From assembly GCF_024204645.1 (NCBI RefSeq), contig NZ_CP100351.1:2940001-3004000 (forward strand): DNA of 64,000 nucleotides, given 5' to 3'. A program made the position numbers and the translations under genes. Below the pieces are notes generated by a model. It searched no databases. It saw nothing but the letters and a program-made list of their open reading frames with translations, and was not told where the DNA came from. Numbering within the stretch: the stretch's first letter is position 1; the number at the start of each line of letters is the position of its first letter. This DNA is from Desulfomicrobium sp. ZS1. GTDB taxonomy: Bacteria; Desulfobacterota; Desulfovibrionia; Desulfovibrionales; Desulfomicrobiaceae. This document shows positions 52,629 through 61,397 of this stretch, one piece after another.

Positions 52629-52862
52629 CTATTTTTCTTCCAGGGCGAAGCGCAGGTAGGTTTCTCCCTCCTTCACCTGCTCCACATCCGTGTAATAATA
52701 CCGGCTCGGATCGATGCCGTTCTTATCCAAGTACCCGGACATGCGCTCCAAAATGCCGCAGGAGTGGGTCAGCAGAGGGAGAAACAAATACACAAAAGCC
52801 AGAGCCACACCCAGGCCCAGAGTGAAATTCCTCAACCGTACCGACAAACTTTTTTCCGTCAT
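52629..52862 (-). CDS. Small single-pass membrane protein in the transporter-kinase operon
   Basis: A 77-residue protein with one TM (FTLGLGVALAFVYLFLPLLTH), a short Cys-containing loop (SCGILERMSGYL) and a polar tail (YYYTDVEQVKEGETYLRFALEEK). It lies between the YeiH-type transporter (54 bases upstream) and the haem-c kinase, on the same strand. Family not recognised; an accessory subunit or regulator of the transporter is possible. AAGGAC ribosome site before the ATG. Confidence 0.7.
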   Translation of the reverse strand: MTEKSLSVRLRNFTLGLGVALAFVYLFLPLLTHSCGILERMSGYLDKNGIDPSRYYYTDVEQVKEGETYLRFALEEK

Positions 52863-52880
52863 GACGTGGCGTCCTTGAGA

Positions 52881-52903
52881 GCCGGGAGGGAATCCCTCCC
52901 GGC
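52881..52903 (-). other. Intercistronic hairpin between transporter and regulator genes
   Basis: Ten-base perfect stem GCCGGGAGGG/CCCTCCCGGC with a 3-base loop, between the transporter stop and the small membrane protein start. No T-run follows on the minus strand, so it probably protects or processes the mRNA, giving more transporter than kinase message (inference). Confidence 0.55.
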
Positions 52904-52916
52904 TTGAAGATACTGT

Positions 52917-54662
52917 TTAGATCTTAGCCGTGATTTCCGGGAAAACCACGTAGAACATGATGTAGGCCATGGTCAGAGTCAAGGCCAAGTTGAAGCTCTG
53001 GCCGCAAATGTACAGGATGAGAGGCTTGCCGCCCTTGAAGTACTTGGCCAGTTCGCGGAAGTTGGTGGACAGTCCGATAGCCGCGAAAGACAAGGTAAAG
53101 AACCAGTCGCGCAGCAGCTTGGTGCCGCCGCTGACGATGCCGCTGGAAAGCACGGCCTTGCTCAGATCCTTGTCCATGCCGGCGTCCATGATAGAGAAGA
53201 TGATGGACGCGCCGATGAAGCCAAGCACGAACTTGGGAAAACGATGCCAGATTTCTCCAGCGCCGACACTTTTACCGGTTTCCTGAACCTCAACCTTGGT
53301 GCACCAGTAAACGGCAACGCAGAAAGCCGTGACGCCGATCATGACGTTCTGGATCATCTTGATGGTCGCGGCCACGTACATGGCCTTCTGGCCCAAGAAC
53401 GCGCCGGCCGCTGCCACCGCGCCGGTGGAGTCGATGGTACCGCCCATCCAGGCGCCGCCCAGAACTTCAGGAATGCCGACAGCCTTGATGAAGGCCGGCA
53501 TGGCGATCATCATGATGGCGGTGAAGACCAGGGACAGACCGATGGACAGGGTCAGCTCTTCCTTCTTGGCCCGGCAGGCGGCTGCCGTGGCGATGGCGGC
53601 GGAGGTACCGCACACGGACATGTCGGCGGAAATGACGATGTTCAGGGTCTTGGAGGGCATCTTCAGCACTCTCTGACCAAAGGTGTAGGTCACGACGACG
53701 ACGATGGGCGTAACCACCCAGGCCACGAAGATGCCGGGGATGCCGATGGCCACGATCTTGTTGAAGAGCACTTCCGCGCCCAAAAGCACCAGGCCGGTCT
53801 TGATGAAGAATTCCACTTCGCAGGCCGGCAGCACCCACTTGGGCGTGCCCAGAGTGTTGGCGATGAGCATGCCGAGCACGACGCCCCAAGCCTCGGCACC
53901 GAAGCCGTACTGTTTGGAAATAGCCTGTCCGCCGAGCAGATAGGCCAGGATGGCGACCAGGAACACGACCACGAAGCCCTGCATGAAGGCGGGCATGCTC
54001 TTGCCCATCATGGCGATGCCGACGCCAAAGATGGCGGCGAGGAAGACGCACAGCCCGATCAGGCTGGGAATTTTGTTATACGGTTTGTTGTCGACTTTTT
54101 TCTTGGCATCGCCGGCGGCCTTGTGCGCATCGCGCCAGGCGGAAATCTTGGAGGCAGCCTCGTCGTTCAAAGCCTGATCCTGGAAGGAAGCGCCCGCAGC
54201 GGCTCCTTCGGCGGCAACGGCGGCGGCCAGAGCCGTTGCGAGATTGCCCTTGGCCTCTTCGTACTTGGCCATGCCCTTTTCATTGAGCGCCTGGGCCTGG
54301 GCCTCGGTCCGGATCACCGCATCCAGAGGATTGGACTTCCATGATCCGGGTTTGGTAACCCACTGGGTAACGAACTTGCCGAAAGGCGTGCTGGTGCCCT
54401 TGAGCTTGCCCTTGTCGTCCTGGGCATTGTGCCAGGCAATGGTCTTGAACGGAGCCTTGTCCAACTCAGCCTGCTGAACCTGACTCAACCCGGTGATTTT
54501 TTCGGCGAACTCTGCCTTGGGGCCAAACGTGGTGTACGCCAGAATGGACACGGCGATGATGATGAAGCCAAGCCAAATGGCCAGATAGTCCTCTTTTTTC
54601 CACAAATCCGACCACTGGCTTTTCCCGTGATCGATGACGACGCTGCTACTTTCTTCAGACAT
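52917..54662 (-). CDS. YeiH family (PF03601) membrane transporter with N-terminal soluble insertion
   Basis: A 581-residue inner-membrane protein. TM1 is at about 27-45, then a largely hydrophilic region 46-197 rich in Ala/Lys/Glu that ordinary YeiH proteins (about 340 aa) do not have, then the conserved core of about ten to eleven helices with [54 protein letters not shown] and [18 protein letters not shown]. Family members are often annotated as putative sulfate exporters; the substrate is not proven. The start at 54662 is set by GAGGAGGAAG 8 bases upstream. It heads the operon with the small protein and haem-c two-component pair. Confidence 0.88.
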   Translation of the reverse strand: MSEESSSVVIDHGKSQWSDLWKKEDYLAIWLGFIIIAVSILAYTTFGPKAEFAEKITGLSQVQQAELDKAPFKTIAWHNAQDDKGKLKGTSTPFGKFVTQWVTKPGSWKSNPLDAVIRTEAQAQALNEKGMAKYEEAKGNLATALAAAVAAEGAAAGASFQDQALNDEAASKISAWRDAHKAAGDAKKKVDNKPYNKIPSLIGLCVFLAAIFGVGIAMMGKSMPAFMQGFVVVFLVAILAYLLGGQAISKQYGFGAEAWGVVLGMLIANTLGTPKWVLPACEVEFFIKTGLVLLGAEVLFNKIVAIGIPGIFVAWVVTPIVVVVTYTFGQRVLKMPSKTLNIVISADMSVCGTSAAIATAAACRAKKEELTLSIGLSLVFTAIMMIAMPAFIKAVGIPEVLGGAWMGGTIDSTGAVAAAGAFLGQKAMYVAATIKMIQNVMIGVTAFCVAVYWCTKVEVQETGKSVGAGEIWHRFPKFVLGFIGASIIFSIMDAGMDKDLSKAVLSSGIVSGGTKLLRDWFFTLSFAAIGLSTNFRELAKYFKGGKPLILYICGQSFNLALTLTMAYIMFYVVFPEITAKI

Positions 54663-54892
54663 TGGTTTTCTTCCTCCTCGATAATTATGAAGCGTTTTCT
54701 CGCCGGTTATTTTGACGACTCCCACAAAGCAAAAGACCTGCCATAACCTCAAAAAACATAAATCATAATTATATCTAATATTTATATACATAAACCCGCC
54801 GAAATATTGCCATGTTCGGTTTACACTGCAAACAATGGTTAGCACCCCGCCTTTCCGGATTGCTTTCTTTTTGCTGACCAAAATTCCGTAAG
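54663..54892. other. AT-rich leader of the YeiH-type transporter operon
   Basis: A strongly AT-rich stretch (54750-54795) suits a promoter or a DNA-bending site. No convincing -24/-12 or -35/-10 pair could be picked by eye. Confidence 0.45.
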
Positions 54893-54936
54893 AGACAAAA
54901 AAAGGCGTGGCCGCTTACGAAGAGCGCCACGCCTTT
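54893..54936 (-). terminator. Terminator of the hydrolase-mlaA operon
   Basis: 11-bp stem AAAGGCGTGGC/GCCACGCCTTT with a 14-base loop. On the minus strand it is followed by a run of T residues. It lies 22 bases after the mlaA stop. Confidence 0.8.
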
Positions 54937-54958
54937 TCAAGGCAGAGGGAAGAAAAAC

Positions 54959-55714
54959 TTATTTCTCGATGTCGAGCTCGCGTTTCTTGGAGTAGATGAA
55001 GCGCACCAGCTGGTATTCGAAAGGACTTCCTGTCTCGTAGTAGCGAAACTTGACCTGATGCCGCGCATCCACGGCTTTGACACCATATACGCCGGTGGTC
55101 GCCGACTCGCGCGCGAACCAACTCATGTCCTGGAAGAGGCCATACGACGGATTCACGGTCATGGCCGCGTCCACAAGCACGCCTCCCGTATCGCGCACCC
55201 CGGAAGGACCGAACACGGGGAGCACCAGATATGGACCGGCCGAAACGCCCCAGACGCCCAGGGTCTGTCCGAAATCCTCGTTTTCCTGCGGAATGCCGCC
55301 GTTGCCGAGCACATCGATAATCCCGCCCAGGCCAATGGTCGTATTGAAGACAAAGCGACCGAGCGAGACCGAAGCCTTCTTGGCCTTGCCTTGCAGGACA
55401 GAGTTCACAAAGATCGGTATTTCTTTCAAGTTGTTGAAGATATTTGAAACGCCCTGCTGCACGCTATCGGGCAGAATCGCTTCGTAGGTCCTGACCACCG
55501 GCAGATAGACATAGCGGTCCAGCTGCGCGTTGAAATGGTACATATTGCGATTGAACCCCTCCCAGGGGTCATGCACCAAAAAATGCCGCTCCAAGGTCGG
55601 GTCCTCCGGCAGGCCGCGATGCACGGGAGCCTGAAAAGGCCCGGGCTGATGCTGTCCGTTGGTGGCGCATCCGGCGGAGACGAGAAGGATGAGGCAGAGT
55701 AGGAAGATACGCAT
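54959..55714 (-). CDS. mlaA: MlaA (VacJ) family outer-membrane lipoprotein
   Basis: Outer-membrane component of the Mla system that removes misplaced phospholipids from the outer leaflet. The 251-residue product has a lipoprotein signal (MRIFLLCLILLVSAGC, lipobox SAGC) and the MlaA core: DPWEGFNRNMYHFNAQLD, FVNSVLQGKAKKA, RFVFNTTIGLGGIIDV, ENEDFGQTLGVWGV and LPVFGPSGVRDTGG. The ATG at 55714 is chosen for the signal peptide; an in-frame GTG at 55726 would overlap the upstream stop. It lies directly behind an alpha/beta hydrolase gene. The MlaBCDEF genes are not in the window. Confidence 0.95.
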   Translation of the reverse strand: MRIFLLCLILLVSAGCATNGQHQPGPFQAPVHRGLPEDPTLERHFLVHDPWEGFNRNMYHFNAQLDRYVYLPVVRTYEAILPDSVQQGVSNIFNNLKEIPIFVNSVLQGKAKKASVSLGRFVFNTTIGLGGIIDVLGNGGIPQENEDFGQTLGVWGVSAGPYLVLPVFGPSGVRDTGGVLVDAAMTVNPSYGLFQDMSWFARESATTGVYGVKAVDARHQVKFRYYETGSPFEYQLVRFIYSKKRELDIEK

Positions 55715-55722
55715 GATGTGTC

Positions 55723-57018
55723 TCACTTGCGGAAAAAATCGAGCATGGCCGCGACGTTGTCCCGATAACTCAGGTTGCCGCAGTGTCCCCCTGCCGGATA
55801 GAGCGTCAGGCGGTCTTTGAATGTTTGTTCCAGGAAACGGAAGTTGCCTGGGGTCAGAATGGGGTCGTCCGCATTGGTCATGACCGCGATGTTCGCGGAC
55901 TCGCGCAGAAAGGGAGCGATGAATTCGAGACTGCTGGCCACCACAGCCCGTTCCCGGGTCATGGCCGGGTCGGTGAAGGCCAGTGAGGGCATGAGATACT
56001 CATCCACATAATCCTCGAAACTCACGCCCACGGCCGCATCCAGATAGGGCGACAGGGATTCGTTCTTCTCGATGACGTGGCCTCTGGGAGAAATATATCC
56101 GGCTCCCGTACAGACATCGCTGGTAAAGACCATGGACGCCAGGGAAACGCGAAACGCCACGCCGATGAGGATTTTGAGCTCCTTCTCGGAAATGGAGCGG
56201 TTCCCATGCAGCGCAAAAAGAAATTCGTCGCCGAAATTGACCTCGTCGCTGCCGCGATAGGCCGCCGACAGATCAGAGACCAGATCGGCCACGACCCGTG
56301 CGGCCTCGGTCCGGTCGGCCACATTGTCGGAAAGCAGGTGGTCAAGGATGGTGGCCGAGGTCAAAAGGCTCACCGCCGGATTGAGCAGCATCACCTTGTC
56401 GAACCCAAAACGCTTCTCGCGCGTATCCAGCTCCGCCAGAAAGGCGGACTGCGTGCCGCCAAGGCTGTAGCCGGTCAGATTGTAGGAGGAAATCCTGTCG
56501 CGGCCGATTTCGTTCACGATGGCGTCCATGCTCTGGTACAGGTCGGCCACATCCTGGGGAATGAAGCCGGGAACCTGGGTCGTGGACGCGCTGACCACAA
56601 AGTTCGGGTACGTCGGCGAAGACAGGCTGACCACGTGGTATCCGGCGCGATGAAAGACCGCCTGCAAAAAGCGGCAATTGCCCGAATCGTAGGAAGAGCC
56701 TGTTCCGGCGATGATGAACAGCAGCGGCGCGACCTTGCGCTGCAGGGCCACGGAATACTGCAGGGTGTCGTCATACCAGAGAATATCGGGCACCGGGCGC
56801 TCATGCAGCAGGAGCTCGCGGGCGCGCACCGCCCCCAGATCACTCAAAGGGTTAAGATCGCGCAATGAGGCAGGACGGAGGGAGTCCAGCGCAAACCGGT
56901 CTTCGGGCGGAGTGCCCATAACCGTGGCCACATAGGGGTCCTTGAACGGATATTCATAGGCATTGGCCGGCGCGAAGGCGACCAGGACAAACAGGCATAA
57001 TAACAGGGCGCGATGCAT
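55723..57018 (-). CDS. Periplasmic alpha/beta hydrolase, possible lipase/esterase
   Basis: A 431-residue secreted protein. Signal peptide MHRALLLCLFVLVAFAPANA. The alpha/beta hydrolase core has FIIAGTGSSYDSG (oxyanion loop region), the nucleophile elbow GYSLGG, an acid candidate in TNADDPIL and the His in GGHCGN, so the triad looks complete. The start at 57018 (ATG) has GGAGG 7 bases upstream; a TTG at 57024 is too close. It sits just before mlaA in the same operon, which suggests a role with outer-membrane lipids (inference). Confidence 0.82.
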   Translation of the reverse strand: MHRALLLCLFVLVAFAPANAYEYPFKDPYVATVMGTPPEDRFALDSLRPASLRDLNPLSDLGAVRARELLLHERPVPDILWYDDTLQYSVALQRKVAPLLFIIAGTGSSYDSGNCRFLQAVFHRAGYHVVSLSSPTYPNFVVSASTTQVPGFIPQDVADLYQSMDAIVNEIGRDRISSYNLTGYSLGGTQSAFLAELDTREKRFGFDKVMLLNPAVSLLTSATILDHLLSDNVADRTEAARVVADLVSDLSAAYRGSDEVNFGDEFLFALHGNRSISEKELKILIGVAFRVSLASMVFTSDVCTGAGYISPRGHVIEKNESLSPYLDAAVGVSFEDYVDEYLMPSLAFTDPAMTRERAVVASSLEFIAPFLRESANIAVMTNADDPILTPGNFRFLEQTFKDRLTLYPAGGHCGNLSYRDNVAAMLDFFRK

Positions 57019-57027
57019 GCGCAATCC

Positions 57028-57048
57028 TCCACGATGATGTATCGTGGA
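57028..57048. repeat. Inverted repeat overlapping the ribosome site of the hydrolase gene
   Basis: Eight-base arms TCCACGAT/ATCGTGGA with a 5-base loop. One arm includes part of the GGAGG site, so a hairpin in the mRNA could limit translation. Confidence 0.5.
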
Positions 57049-57096
57049 TCACTAGCCAGTTGCAGATATAAGCGCAAGTTTTTGCGCCGCAAATGA

Positions 57097-57120
57097 AAAG
57101 AGCGCCCGCAGGCGCCCTTT
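57097..57120 (-). terminator. Terminator of the pho operon
   Basis: Ten-pair stem with one A-C mismatch (AAAGAGCGCC/GGCGCCCTTT) and a CGCA loop, 23 bases after the phoU stop. Minus-strand sequence behind it is T-rich. Confidence 0.7.
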
Positions 57121-57142
57121 GAGAGTTGTATGAATAAAAAGC

Positions 57143-57811
57143 TCAGCGCTCGTCAAAATACAGTTTGTGCTTGATGTTCACGCCCTTGGCGATGAACACG
57201 ACGGATTCGGCGATATTGGTGGCCAGGTCCCCGATGCGTTCCAGACGGCGGATGAGAATGATGGTGTGCACGGAGCGCTCGATGGCCGGGGTCTCGTGGA
57301 TCATGTATTCTATGACCTGACGCATGTTCTTGTGGTTCAGCACATCGACCTCGTTGTCCAGATGGCAGACCTGCATAGCCGCCTCCACATTGCCGGAGGA
57401 GAACGCCTGAGCCGCATGCCGCAGCATGGCCAGGGCCTTGTTGCCCATTTCCAGCACATCCTGATGAAAAGGCAACGGCGGCCGCGAGCTGAGCATGATG
57501 GACCGCTCCGCGATGTTCACGGCCTCGTCGGCGATGCGCTCAAGGTCGACGCTGATGCGCATGCAACCAAGGATGAAGCGCAGATCCCCGGCCACGGGCT
57601 GTTCCAGGGCCAGGAGCCTCAAGGCGAGTTCGTCGATCTCCACTTCCAGACGATTGACGTCCACGTCCCCGTCCTGAACCTCCTCGGCCAAATACAAATC
57701 CTTGTTCACATAGGCCTGGATGGATTTCTGGACCGCATCCTCGGTCAGGGACACCATCTTCAGCACTTTGAGCTTCAACGTTTCGATTTCTTCATGCAAA
57801 TGCGTATACAT
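57143..57811 (-). CDS. phoU: PhoU phosphate-signalling regulator
   Basis: A 222-residue helical protein that links the Pst transporter to PhoR and keeps the Pho regulon off when phosphate is plentiful. Two PhoU three-helix repeats are visible, each with the acidic metal-binding pattern: ELALRLLALEQPVAGDLRFIL... with RIADEAVNIAERS, and the second repeat with RRLERIGDLATNIAE. It is last in the phoB-phoR-pstB-phoU order, 51 bases after pstB. AAGGAAG ribosome site. Confidence 0.95.
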   Translation of the reverse strand: MYTHLHEEIETLKLKVLKMVSLTEDAVQKSIQAYVNKDLYLAEEVQDGDVDVNRLEVEIDELALRLLALEQPVAGDLRFILGCMRISVDLERIADEAVNIAERSIMLSSRPPLPFHQDVLEMGNKALAMLRHAAQAFSSGNVEAAMQVCHLDNEVDVLNHKNMRQVIEYMIHETPAIERSVHTIILIRRLERIGDLATNIAESVVFIAKGVNIKHKLYFDER

Positions 57812-57862
57812 CTTTCACTTCCTTTAAAAATTTGGCGGACCGGTCATGAGAACAAAAAGGCA

Positions 57863-58624
57863 TCAACCGAAACGCCCGGTGATGTAGTCCTCGGTCTGCT
57901 TGTTCTCCGGCCTTGTGAACAGCTTGTCTGTCGGGCCGACCTCGATGAGCCGGCCCATGTAGAAAAAGGCGGTCCGATCGGAGACGCGGGCGGCCTGCTG
58001 CATGGAATGCGTGACAATGACTATGGTGAACTTGTTTTTGAGATCGTGGATGAGTTCCTCGATCTTCTGGGTGGCTATGGGATCCAGCGCAGAGGCGGGT
58101 TCGTCCATGAGCAGGACTTCGGGCTCCACGGCCATGGCCCGAGCGATGCACAGGCGCTGTTGCTGGCCGCCGGAGAGGCTGAGACCCGACTGGTCCATGC
58201 GGTCCTTGACCTCGTCCCACAGGGCGGCAAGCTTCAGGCTCTCTTCCACCCGTGCGTCGATGAACTCGCGGTCCTTGACGCCGTTGACCCGCAGCCCATA
58301 GGCCACGTTCTCGTAGATGCTCTTGGGGAAAGGATTGGGCTTCTGGAAGACCATGCCCACCCTGCGCCGGAGCACGACCACGTCATGAGACGAATCGTTC
58401 AGGTCCTGACCGTCCATGGTCAAGGCCCCTTCGATCCGGGTGCCGGCTATGAGATCGTTCATGCGATTTATGCAACGCAAAAAAGTTGACTTGCCGCACC
58501 CCGAAGGCCCGATCAGGGCCGTGGCCTGATGCTGCAGCATATCAAAAGAGATATCCTGCAGCGCGTGAAAGTCCGAATAATAAAAATTCAGATTTCTGGA
58601 CGAAATCTTGACCGTTTCTGTCAT
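57863..58624 (-). CDS. pstB: PstB phosphate ABC transporter ATPase
   Basis: A 253-residue ATP-binding subunit of the high-affinity phosphate importer. Walker [10 protein letters not shown], the signature [11 protein letters not shown], Walker [13 protein letters not shown] and the switch His in [13 protein letters not shown] are all present, as is the PstB-typical [25 protein letters not shown]. It lies two bases after phoR. The partners PstS, PstC and PstA are not adjacent and must be encoded elsewhere. Confidence 0.96.
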   Translation of the reverse strand: MTETVKISSRNLNFYYSDFHALQDISFDMLQHQATALIGPSGCGKSTFLRCINRMNDLIAGTRIEGALTMDGQDLNDSSHDVVVLRRRVGMVFQKPNPFPKSIYENVAYGLRVNGVKDREFIDARVEESLKLAALWDEVKDRMDQSGLSLSGGQQQRLCIARAMAVEPEVLLMDEPASALDPIATQKIEELIHDLKNKFTIVIVTHSMQQAARVSDRTAFFYMGRLIEVGPTDKLFTRPENKQTEDYITGRFG

Positions 58625-58626
58625 GT

Positions 58627-60435
58627 CTATTCCTCTGAGGTCTGCCCGGCCAGGGGCAATGTGATGATGAAGCGGGATCCGATCCCGGTTTCGGGCACAG
58701 GGCTCTGTACCGTGATCCGCCCTCCGTGGTTGGCCATGATGTGCCTGCAGATAGCCAGGCCAAGGCCCGTGCCGCCGATGGAGCTGTTGCGGTCCTTTTC
58801 CACACGGTAGAACCGTTCAAAAATCCGGGCCTGGTCTTCGGCCGGAATGCCCGGCCCGTTGTCCTCGATAAAAACAACCAGCTCCGGTCCGCTCTTCTGT
58901 CCGTGGACATGAATGACGGCAGTATCCTCGGGCACATACTTGATGGCGTTTTCAAAGACGTTGCGAAAAACCTGCACCAACTGCTCAAAATTGGCCCGCA
59001 CCGCAGGAGTGGAGGCGTCCAGTTCGCTCGTGAACTCGATGTTCTTGTGCAAGGGATGACAACTTTTCCAGGCCGAATACACCGCCGAAGCGGGTTCGAC
59101 CGAGACCAGGTCAAGGCGCTGTTTGCCATGTTCCAGGCGCGAAAGCTGCAACAGCTCGTCGAGCATGGCGTTCATGTGGTTGGCGTTGCGCAGTATGACC
59201 TCCAGAAATGAGCGCGTCTGCTCGGGGTCGTATTTGTCGATGCCCACCAACGTTTCGGCATAGCCCTTGATCGATGTCAGCGGTGTACGCAGCTCATGCG
59301 ACACGTTGGCCACAAAATCACGACGAATCTGTTCCACGCGCTTGATCTCGGTGATGTCGTGAAAAACCATGATCACGCCAAGCTCGGCGTCGCCCTTGAT
59401 GGGCACGATGGAGACATCGAAATTCCTGCCGCCGGCCAGGGACACCATCACGCCGACTTGCGAAAAATCCCCGTCCAGGCGTTTTTTCAGCGCTGCGTCG
59501 CAGGCATCCTGCAGATCCTGGAGCAGGGAAAGTTCCATGGGCTTGCGACCCGCAAAGGTCGACAGGCCGGGAAAAATTTCCTGGGCGGCGTAGTTACCGC
59601 GCAGGATGCGCCCATTGCCGTCAAGAACGATGAGTCCGGCCTTCATCCCGTTCAGCACCGCCTCGGACTCCATCTTCTGCTTGACGATGGTCTGCATGTT
59701 GGACTCGATGCGCTCGACCATGTTGTTGAAGGCAACAACCAGCGGGGTGAGCTCCGTGCTCGGTGAAAAACGGATGCGCTTGCCCGGTTCGCCCTGGCCG
59801 ATGTCGGCGGCGGCCTGGGCCACGCTCGCGATGGCACGACCGATCTGGCGCGAAGTCAGGGAAACCAGCCCGAAGGCCAAAACCACGCCGAGCCCGTAAA
59901 CCCAGCCAGCCTGCCCGTAGAGGCGGTCCAGACTCTTGCGGATCTGGCTCTGGGGACGCGCGATGCGCACGACCCCCTCCGGCAGGATCCCATTCGCCTG
60001 CGTACGCATGGCCGCATAGAGCAAATCCTGGCCCAGGGTGTCGCTGTAGCGCAGGCCGACTCCGACCTCCCCGCCCAGGGCCTGGACCACCTCGGGACGG
60101 CCCAGGTGATTCTCCAGGCTCTCCACCCGCTCCGCCGTCACTCCGGAATCGGTCAGCACCCGGCCATCACGAGTCAGGAACGTGATACGTATGTCCATGC
60201 GCGCAGCCAGTTCGCGCAGGGCCTCGTTAACCTGTTCAATGCCTTGAAAAGAGCCGGAAGACAGCATCCATTCAACGGAACGCAGGTCGCGCACCGCGCC
60301 GTCGCGGGCCTCGCGCTCGCTGGTCTGCCCGAGATTCTGGTGCAAATAGTAGGCAGGTACGCCCAGCGCCAAAAACAAAATGACCCCGAAGGCCAGAAAC
60401 AGCCGCAGCCGCAAGGAAATCGTCGTAGTGGTCAT
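58627..60435 (-). CDS. phoR: PhoR phosphate-regulon sensor kinase
   Basis: A 602-residue membrane histidine kinase. TM1 is at about 9-28, an extracytoplasmic region about 30-165 (longer than in E. coli PhoR, which lacks one), TM2 about 170-190, HAMP, PAS (about 250-360), HisKA with [20 protein letters not shown] (His380) and HATPase ([21 protein letters not shown]). It follows phoB by 8 bases and precedes pstB by two. The link to PhoU/PstB supports the phosphate role. Confidence 0.94.
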   Translation of the reverse strand: MTTTTISLRLRLFLAFGVILFLALGVPAYYLHQNLGQTSEREARDGAVRDLRSVEWMLSSGSFQGIEQVNEALRELAARMDIRITFLTRDGRVLTDSGVTAERVESLENHLGRPEVVQALGGEVGVGLRYSDTLGQDLLYAAMRTQANGILPEGVVRIARPQSQIRKSLDRLYGQAGWVYGLGVVLAFGLVSLTSRQIGRAIASVAQAAADIGQGEPGKRIRFSPSTELTPLVVAFNNMVERIESNMQTIVKQKMESEAVLNGMKAGLIVLDGNGRILRGNYAAQEIFPGLSTFAGRKPMELSLLQDLQDACDAALKKRLDGDFSQVGVMVSLAGGRNFDVSIVPIKGDAELGVIMVFHDITEIKRVEQIRRDFVANVSHELRTPLTSIKGYAETLVGIDKYDPEQTRSFLEVILRNANHMNAMLDELLQLSRLEHGKQRLDLVSVEPASAVYSAWKSCHPLHKNIEFTSELDASTPAVRANFEQLVQVFRNVFENAIKYVPEDTAVIHVHGQKSGPELVVFIEDNGPGIPAEDQARIFERFYRVEKDRNSSIGGTGLGLAICRHIMANHGGRITVQSPVPETGIGSRFIITLPLAGQTSEE

Positions 60436-60443
60436 GCTCCGCC

Positions 60444-61139
60444 CTAATCGACCTGATTTTCACGTTTCATGCGATACCCGATGCCCCGGACAGTCTCCAG
60501 CCAGTCGGCATAGGGCCCGAGCTTCTTGCGCAGCCTGCGGACATGGGTATCCACGGTGCGCGAATAGCCTTCGAATTCATAACCCCAGGCGTTGCTTAAG
60601 AGTTGCTCCCGAGAGAGCACCTTGCCTTCGTTGCGCACGAATTCGCCGAAGAGATTGAACTCCGTGGGGGTCAGATGCGCGTCCACGCCATCCACCAAAA
60701 GCGTATAGGCCTCGAAATCGGCTGCCAGCCCTTCACGTTGCCAGTGCGCGACCTTGGGCTGGATATTCACGTTGCGGCGCAGGACCGTCTTGATGCGCAG
60801 CATCAGCTCCCGGGGGCTGAAAGGCTTTATGACATAATCGTCCGCGCCAAGCTCGAATCCGAGAATGCGGTCGACCTCGTCACCCCGGGCGGTGAGCATG
60901 ATGATTGGTATGTGAGCGCATTCAGGGCTGCCCTTGACCGCCTTGCACACATCCGTGCCGCTCATGCCGGGCAGCATGAGGTCAAGGAGCACCAGATCCG
61001 GACGTTCGGACTGAACCAGTTGCAACCCCTTTTTACCGTCCCGGGCCACGAAACAGTCGTAGCCCCCGGATTTCAGATGAAAGGCCAGCAGGTTGGCAAT
61101 ATCGGGTTCGTCTTCGATGACGACAATCTTGTGAGCCAT
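60444..61139 (-). CDS. phoB: PhoB response regulator
   Basis: A 231-residue OmpR/PhoB-family activator. Receiver: DE acidic pair, phospho-Asp53 (LVLLDLMLPGMSG), KPF lysine. The winged helix ends with LSREQLLSNAWGYEFEGYSRTVDTHVRRLRKKLG, with the recognition helix pattern of PhoB. It is first in the operon and has a Pho box about 80 bases upstream, so it is probably autoregulated. Confidence 0.95.
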   Translation of the reverse strand: MAHKIVVIEDEPDIANLLAFHLKSGGYDCFVARDGKKGLQLVQSERPDLVLLDLMLPGMSGTDVCKAVKGSPECAHIPIIMLTARGDEVDRILGFELGADDYVIKPFSPRELMLRIKTVLRRNVNIQPKVAHWQREGLAADFEAYTLLVDGVDAHLTPTEFNLFGEFVRNEGKVLSREQLLSNAWGYEFEGYSRTVDTHVRRLRKKLGPYADWLETVRGIGYRMKRENQVD

Positions 61140-61219
61140 GTATCCCCCTTGTTCACGAAAAGAGCCGCGTCACTTTCGACATCAGCCCCTTCGTACCCAA
61201 CATGGGCTACAGGGGTCGT

Positions 61220-61237
61220 GTGACAGCATTGTGACAC
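61220..61237 (-). promoter_or_regulatory. Pho box upstream of phoB
   Basis: On the minus strand GTGTCACAATGCTGTCAC holds two direct TGTCAC units 11 bases apart, matching the PhoB-binding pattern CTGTCAT-A/T4-CTGTCAT. Its place in the 258-base gap between phoB and the divergent EAL gene fits autoregulation and may also affect the neighbour. Confidence 0.8.
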
Positions 61238-61397
61238 CCATATGAATTTCCTGTAACATTCACTCCAAAGGGATTCAATCACATCGCCTCGGACGTGTCA
61301 CGGAGCTGTCGCCAAAATGTCGCATCCGCCGGACAAAGAGCATCTGACTTGAATCGCGCCAGTCAAACGACCCCAATTCCATCTATTCGAGGAAAAG

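Noticed and set aside
53244-54344. Plus-strand open frame of 366 codons, His/Gly/Asp-rich, opposite the YeiH transporter
   Set aside because: Repeated GHDD-type composition arises from reversed hydrophobic codons; the minus strand has clear helices and family motifs.
54663-54900. Searched for a -24/-12 promoter upstream of the YeiH-type transporter
   Set aside because: No GG-N10-GC pair with good flanks was found on the minus strand.
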